From positions 62,001 to 126,000 of the forward strand of contig NZ_SJEX01000004.1 in assembly GCF_005930495.1 (NCBI RefSeq): a stretch of 64,000 nt of DNA, read 5' to 3'. Positions within the stretch are counted from its first letter, which is position 1. Each line of letters begins with the position of its first letter. The translations under genes were made by a program, and so were the position numbers. Under the pieces are notes generated by a model that saw only the letters and a list, made by a program, of their open reading frames with translations, did no database searches and had not been told where the DNA came from. This DNA is from Modestobacter excelsi (GTDB lineage Bacteria > Actinomycetota > Actinomycetes > Mycobacteriales > Geodermatophilaceae). Positions 60,447-64,000 of the stretch are shown piece after piece.

Positions 60447-61267
60447 CCCTCACCGCCACGAGCTTCGACTGGGTGCGCCAGCTGGTGCACCGCGAGAGCG
60501 CGATCGTCCTGCAGCCCGGCAAGGAGTACCTGGTCGAGGCACGGCTGCTGCCGATGGCCCAGCAGCGCGGCCTGTCCGGGGTCAGCGAGCTGGTCGAGTC
60601 CGTCCGCAGCCGCCCCGACGCGGCCACCACCCGGCGGATCGTCGAGGCGCTGACCACCAACGAGACGTCGTGGTTCCGCGACGGCGACCCGTTCACCTCG
60701 CTCACCGGCACGGTCCTGCCGCAGCTGGTCGCGGCCCGGCGCCCCGACGAGCGGCTGCAGATCTGGTCGGCGGCCTGCTCCAGCGGGCAGGAGGCCTACA
60801 CGGTGGCGATGCTGCTGTCCGACGCGCTGCCCAACGCCGCCACCCGGGTGTCGATCACGGCGACCGACCTGTCCCGGCAGATGGTGGAGCGCACCCGCGC
60901 CGGCCGGTTCAGCCAGCTCGAGGTCAACCGCGGGCTGCCCGCCTCGATGCTCGTGCGGCACTTCACCCGGGCGGGCAACGAGTGGGAGATCTCCCCTCCC
61001 CTGCGCCGGATGATCACCGCCAGCGAGTGCAACCTCGCCGCACCGCTGCCCCGGCTGGGCCCGTTCGACGTGGTCTACCTGCGCAACGTGCTCATCTACT
61101 TCGACCTGCCCACCAAGCAGGCGATCCTCGGCCGCGTCCGCCAGCTCATGCGCCCCGACGGGTGGCTGTTCCTGGGGGCCGCGGAGACGACGCTCGGCGT
61201 CGACGAGAACTGGGAGCGGGTCGTCCTCGGCCGCGGCTCCGCGTACCGCCTACGGAAGGGAGCCTGA
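60443..61267 (+). CDS. cheR: Chemotaxis methyltransferase CheR
   Basis: Methylates receptor glutamates with SAM. The 274-residue product has the N-terminal helical domain, TTNETSWFRDGDPF, the SAM motif IWSAACSSGQEAYTVAMLL, TATDLS and YLRNVLIYFDLPTKQAIL. ATG at 60443 within the cheB stop. Confidence 0.95.
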   Translation: MTLTATSFDWVRQLVHRESAIVLQPGKEYLVEARLLPMAQQRGLSGVSELVESVRSRPDAATTRRIVEALTTNETSWFRDGDPFTSLTGTVLPQLVAARRPDERLQIWSAACSSGQEAYTVAMLLSDALPNAATRVSITATDLSRQMVERTRAGRFSQLEVNRGLPASMLVRHFTRAGNEWEISPPLRRMITASECNLAAPLPRLGPFDVVYLRNVLIYFDLPTKQAILGRVRQLMRPDGWLFLGAAETTLGVDENWERVVLGRGSAYRLRKGA

Positions 61268-61268
61268 G

Positions 61269-61652
61269 ATGCGAGCTCTGGTGATCGACGACTCCCGTGC
61301 CATGAGGCGCATCGTCGGCACGATCCTCACCGACTTCGGATACGAGGTGCGTGAGGCCGGCGACGGTCGCCAGGCCCTCGACGTGCTGGAGGAGGGGTGG
61401 GACCCCGACCTGTGCTGCATCGACTGGAACATGCCGGTGATGGACGGGCTCCAGTTCGTCTTCGCCGTCCGGGCCACCCCGGCGTACCGCCAGGTCACGC
61501 TGATGATGGTGACCACGGAGAGCGAGACGGGCCAGATCGTCAAGGCGCTGGCCGCCGGCGCCCACGAGTACCTGATCAAGCCCTTCACGGCCGACGCGCT
61601 GCGGGACAAGCTCGCGCTGCTCGGCCTGCTGCCCGAGCAGGTGACCGCGTGA
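61269..61652 (+). CDS. cheY: Response regulator CheY (first)
   Basis: A 127-residue single receiver domain. Phospho-site Asp52 lies in CCIDWNMPVMDG, the acidic pair in VIDDSRAMR and the conserved Lys104 in YLIKPF. ATG at 61269, one nt after cheR. Either this or the second CheY could bind the motor. Confidence 0.93.
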   Translation: MRALVIDDSRAMRRIVGTILTDFGYEVREAGDGRQALDVLEEGWDPDLCCIDWNMPVMDGLQFVFAVRATPAYRQVTLMMVTTESETGQIVKALAAGAHEYLIKPFTADALRDKLALLGLLPEQVTA

Positions 61653-62146
61653 CCACGGCCCAGCGGACCCAGCCGATCAGCACCCTGCTGGACCCCGCGA
61701 CGGTGCAGAGCATCGCCGACGAGGTCTGGCCGTCGCTGGTCGGCGACGGCGAGGCCTTCGTGCCCGTCCCGGTCGCCCCGCCGGGGGAGGTCGTCAGCGC
61801 CTGGGTGGACATCGTCGGTCCGTGGACCGGCTCCGTCGTCCTCACCTGCTCCCCCGCCACCGCGCGGGCGCTGACCGAGAACGTCCTGATGACCCGGCCG
61901 CCGGTGGTCGTGGACGACGAGGACGTCGCCGACGCGCTGGGCGAGCTCGCCAACGTGCTCGGCGGCAACATCAAGAGCGTCCTGCCGGGCGAGTCCCGGC
62001 TGGGGCTCCCCCGGACCGGCACCGCCCCGCCGCGTGGCCGGCTGGACGACGTCTGTGCCCTCGCCGGTCAGTGGCGAGGGGACTTCCTGACCATCACCGT
62101 GCAGGGCACCGCCCCGCACCCGAGCGGAACTGAGGTGCCGCAGTGA
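61649..62146 (+). CDS. cheX: CheX-type CheY-P phosphatase
   Basis: A 165-residue protein whose segment DALGELANVLGGNIKSVLPG carries the ExxN catalytic pair of CheX/CheC/FliY phosphatases. It would shorten the lifetime of CheY-P. The GTG overlaps the cheY stop and the stop overlaps the second cheY start by 4 bp, so cheY-cheX-cheY is one translationally coupled block. Confidence 0.85.
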   Translation: MTTAQRTQPISTLLDPATVQSIADEVWPSLVGDGEAFVPVPVAPPGEVVSAWVDIVGPWTGSVVLTCSPATARALTENVLMTRPPVVVDDEDVADALGELANVLGGNIKSVLPGESRLGLPRTGTAPPRGRLDDVCALAGQWRGDFLTITVQGTAPHPSGTEVPQ

Positions 62147-62505
62147 AGATCCTGGTGACCGACGACAGCCGTGTCATGCGGCAGATCGTGATCCGCACCC
62201 TCCGGCAGGCGGGCTACGACGACCACGACATCATCCAGGCCGAGAACGGCCGGGAGGCCTTGGAGATGGTCGGCTCCGAGCACCCCGACCTGGTCCTGTC
62301 GGACTGGAACATGCCCGAGATGAGCGGGATCGAGTGCCTGGAGGCGCTGCGTGCCTCGGGGTCGCAGGTGCCCTTCGGCTTCGTGACCTCGGAGGGCTCC
62401 CCGGAGATGCGGGCGAAGGCGGCCAACGCCGGAGCCATCTTCCTCATCGCCAAGCCGTTCAACGAGGACACCTTCAAGGACGCCCTGGACGGGGTGATCG
62501 CATGA
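62143..62505 (+). CDS. cheY: Response regulator CheY (second)
   Basis: A 120-residue receiver: VTDDSRVMRQIV, phospho-Asp54 in VLSDWNMPEMSG and the Lys in LIAKPFNEDTF. GTG at 62143. It differs clearly from the first CheY; one may be the motor signal and the other a phosphate sink. Confidence 0.92.
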   Translation: MKILVTDDSRVMRQIVIRTLRQAGYDDHDIIQAENGREALEMVGSEHPDLVLSDWNMPEMSGIECLEALRASGSQVPFGFVTSEGSPEMRAKAANAGAIFLIAKPFNEDTFKDALDGVIA

Positions 62506-62987
62506 CCGCCGCCGCGCCGGCCCTGCTGCCCAACCCCAAGGACGTCCGCGACCTGCTGGAGAACCTCTTCGGCAAGGCCGTCACCGTCGCCCCCGGGGAC
62601 CCGGTGTCGCTGAACGGCAAGGCGGCCGTGGCCGTCTACGTCGACCCGACGATGGCGACCACCGCGCTCTGCCTGCTCGACATCCGGCTGGCCGCCTGGC
62701 TCGCCGGGGCGCTGGCCCTGCTCCCCAAGGGCGGGCTGGAGGACGCGATCGACGAGGGCGAGCTCTACCCGATGCACCTCGAGGCCGTCTACGAGGTGGT
62801 GAACATCGCCGCGTCGATGTTCAACGGCGAGGGCATCAACCACTCGAAGCTGTACGAGCTGTACGCGCCGGGGGAGTCCGTCCCGGGGGACATCGCCGGC
62901 CTGGCCGCGGCGTTCAACCGGATCGACCTCACGGTCGACGTGGCCGGGTACGGCTCGGGCAGCCTGTCGATCGTGCTGGCCCACTAG
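62502..62987 (+). CDS. CheX/CheC-like chemotaxis protein
   Basis: A 161-residue protein not assigned to a named family with confidence. The segment AVYEVVNIAASMFN includes an ExxN pair like that of CheX and CheC, and the overall helix/strand order is similar. It might be a second CheY-P phosphatase or a degenerate relative. ATG overlaps the second cheY stop by 4 bp. Last gene of the coupled block. Confidence 0.65.
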   Translation: MTAAAPALLPNPKDVRDLLENLFGKAVTVAPGDPVSLNGKAAVAVYVDPTMATTALCLLDIRLAAWLAGALALLPKGGLEDAIDEGELYPMHLEAVYEVVNIAASMFNGEGINHSKLYELYAPGESVPGDIAGLAAAFNRIDLTVDVAGYGSGSLSIVLAH

Positions 62988-63005
62988 GCCGCAGCAGCAC
63001 CCGGG

Positions 63006-63050
63006 ACGGGGGAGCGGGACCGCCTCAGGGCGGCCCTGCTCCCCCGTTTC
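63006..63050 (+). terminator. Terminator of the chemotaxis operon
   Basis: ACGGGGGAGC and GCTCCCCCGT pair over 10 bp, extended inward by GGG/CCC; TTTCC follows. It lies 19 nt after the last che gene. Confidence 0.7.
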
Positions 63051-63103
63051 CGAATCTGTGCCGTCCTGTGGCCGGGGCTGGTCCACGGGGTCAGGATCAC
63101 TGC

Positions 63104-64000
63104 ATGGCCACGAGCAGCTCACCCCGGGACGACGGCGGGGCGGACACCGGCACGCCGAGCCGCCGCCGCGACAGGACGCACCTCCTGTACCTGTCGGTCA
63201 TCGCCGCCGTCGCGCTCGGCATCGTCGTCGGGCTGGTCTTCCCGGACTTCGCGGTCGGCCTCAAGTGGCTCGGTGACGCCTTCGTCGCCCTGATCAAGAT
63301 GCTGATCTCGCCGGTCATCTTCTGCACGATCGTCCTGGGCATCGGCTCGATCCGGAAGGCCGCCCAGGTCGGCCGGGTCGGTGGCCTGGCGCTCGGCTAC
63401 TTCATCCTGATGTCCACCTTCGCGCTGACCATCGGGCTGGTCGTGGGGAACCTGCTGCACCCCGGCGACGGCCTGCAGCTCACCGACGAGCTGCGCAGCC
63501 GGGGAGCCGACCTGGCCACCGAGAGCGAGGGGGAGGGCGGCACCACCGGGTTCATCCTCGGGCTCATCCCGACCACGCTGGTCTCCGCGCTGACCGAGGG
63601 CTCGGTGCTGCAGGCGCTGCTGGTCGCCCTGCTCGTCGGCTTCGCGATCCAGTCGATGGGCGCGGCGGGGGAGCCTGTCCTGCGCGGCATCGGCCACTTC
63701 CAGAAGCTGGTCTTCCGGGTGCTGGCGATGATCATGTGGGTGGCCCCGATCGGCGCCTTCGGCGCCATCGCCGCCGTCGTCGGCGCCACCGGTGTCGACG
63801 CCCTGAAGAGCCTCGCCGTCCTCATGCTCGGCTTCTACGCCACCTGCCTGATCTTCGTCTTCGGGGTGCTCGGCACCGTCCTGTGGGTCTTCGCCCGGGT
63901 CAACGTGTGGAAGCTGCTGAAGTACCTGGCCCGGGAGTTCCTGCTCATCGTCTCGACGTCGTCCTCGGAGACGGCGCTGCCGCGGCTGATCGCCAAGATG
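63104..64000 (+). CDS. Dicarboxylate/amino acid:cation symporter (DAACS), partial
   Basis: The first 299 residues of a DctA/GltP-type transporter; the window ends inside the gene. LLYLSVIAAVALGIVVGLVFP starts the first membrane segment, FVALIKMLISPVIFCTIVLGI and the serine-rich re-entrant loop IVSTSSSETALPRL are family signatures. C4-dicarboxylates, glutamate or aspartate are possible substrates, coupled to H+ or Na+. ATG at 63104. A transporter next to chemoreceptors may share their ligand, but this is inference. Confidence 0.93.
   Translation, partial: MATSSSPRDDGGADTGTPSRRRDRTHLLYLSVIAAVALGIVVGLVFPDFAVGLKWLGDAFVALIKMLISPVIFCTIVLGIGSIRKAAQVGRVGGLALGYFILMSTFALTIGLVVGNLLHPGDGLQLTDELRSRGADLATESEGEGGTTGFILGLIPTTLVSALTEGSVLQALLVALLVGFAIQSMGAAGEPVLRGIGHFQKLVFRVLAMIMWVAPIGAFGAIAAVVGATGVDALKSLAVLMLGFYATCLIFVFGVLGTVLWVFARVNVWKLLKYLAREFLLIVSTSSSETALPRLIAKM

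Overview
The window is high-GC DNA, densely packed with genes on both strands, and comes from an actinobacterium. Two things point there. The left end keeps the gene order ino1 - PadR - DUF5318 - ponA - GT87 - rpsF - ssb - rpsR - rplI - dnaB, which is the order of the origin-proximal Rv0046c-Rv0058 block of Mycobacterium tuberculosis. Many genes also start leaderless, with a -10-like hexamer 6-7 nt before an ATG or GTG. A complete chemotaxis operon and a light-sensing phosphatase rule out Mycobacterium itself; a motile soil or rock-surface lineage such as Geodermatophilaceae is my best guess, by inference only. No tRNA, rRNA, insertion sequence, prophage or CRISPR array was seen.

Layout. 0-12.2 kb: inositol phosphate synthase and its PadR neighbour, class A PBP, membrane glycosyltransferase, endonuclease IV, the S6/SSB/S18/L9 operon, and dnaB interrupted at its P-loop by a class 3 intein. 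The 0.6 kb before dnaB holds a long hairpin, a run of DnaA-box-like 9-mers and a near-perfect actinobacterial LexA box. 12.3-19.8 kb: repeat-rich and secreted proteins, an HNH/excalibur lipoprotein, a cupin-DUF488 pair, a secreted hydrolase, a methyltransferase, DinB and a TPR/Sel1-like protein. 19.8-22.2 kb: thiM-thiE-thiD operon behind a TPP riboswitch. 22.4-33.9 kb: GNAT, a DEAH helicase, esterase, a BluB-CobT fusion, AraC and VOC proteins, a large SWIM/SNF2 helicase and phosphoglucomutase.

33.9-40.5 kb is a glycerol regulon: glpF-glpK, an iclR-type regulator with a second glpK, and divergent glpD. The glpF and glpD promoters carry the same palindrome at the same distance from their -10 boxes. 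40.5-43 kb: M20 peptidase, HMG-CoA lyase and flavin reductase. 43-45.4 kb: a PAS-LOV-GAF-PP2C phosphatase with the intact photoactive-cysteine motif, predicted to be blue-light controlled. 45.5-50.4 kb: a glycine-rich protein, two small membrane proteins, an aldo/keto reductase and otsA-otsB for trehalose, with a four-copy 13-bp repeat between the last two units.

50.7-63 kb is a chemotaxis locus: cheA (two CheW-like domains), cheW, two closely related mcp genes separated by a self-contained voc-hxlR pair on the other strand, an unrecognised gene, then overlapping cheB-cheR-cheY-cheX-cheY and a CheX-like gene. No flagellar genes lie in the window. The right edge cuts a dicarboxylate/amino-acid:cation symporter gene. 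Two identical parS-like palindromes (23.7 and 41.6 kb) and a weaker one (13.0 kb) fit an origin-proximal position.
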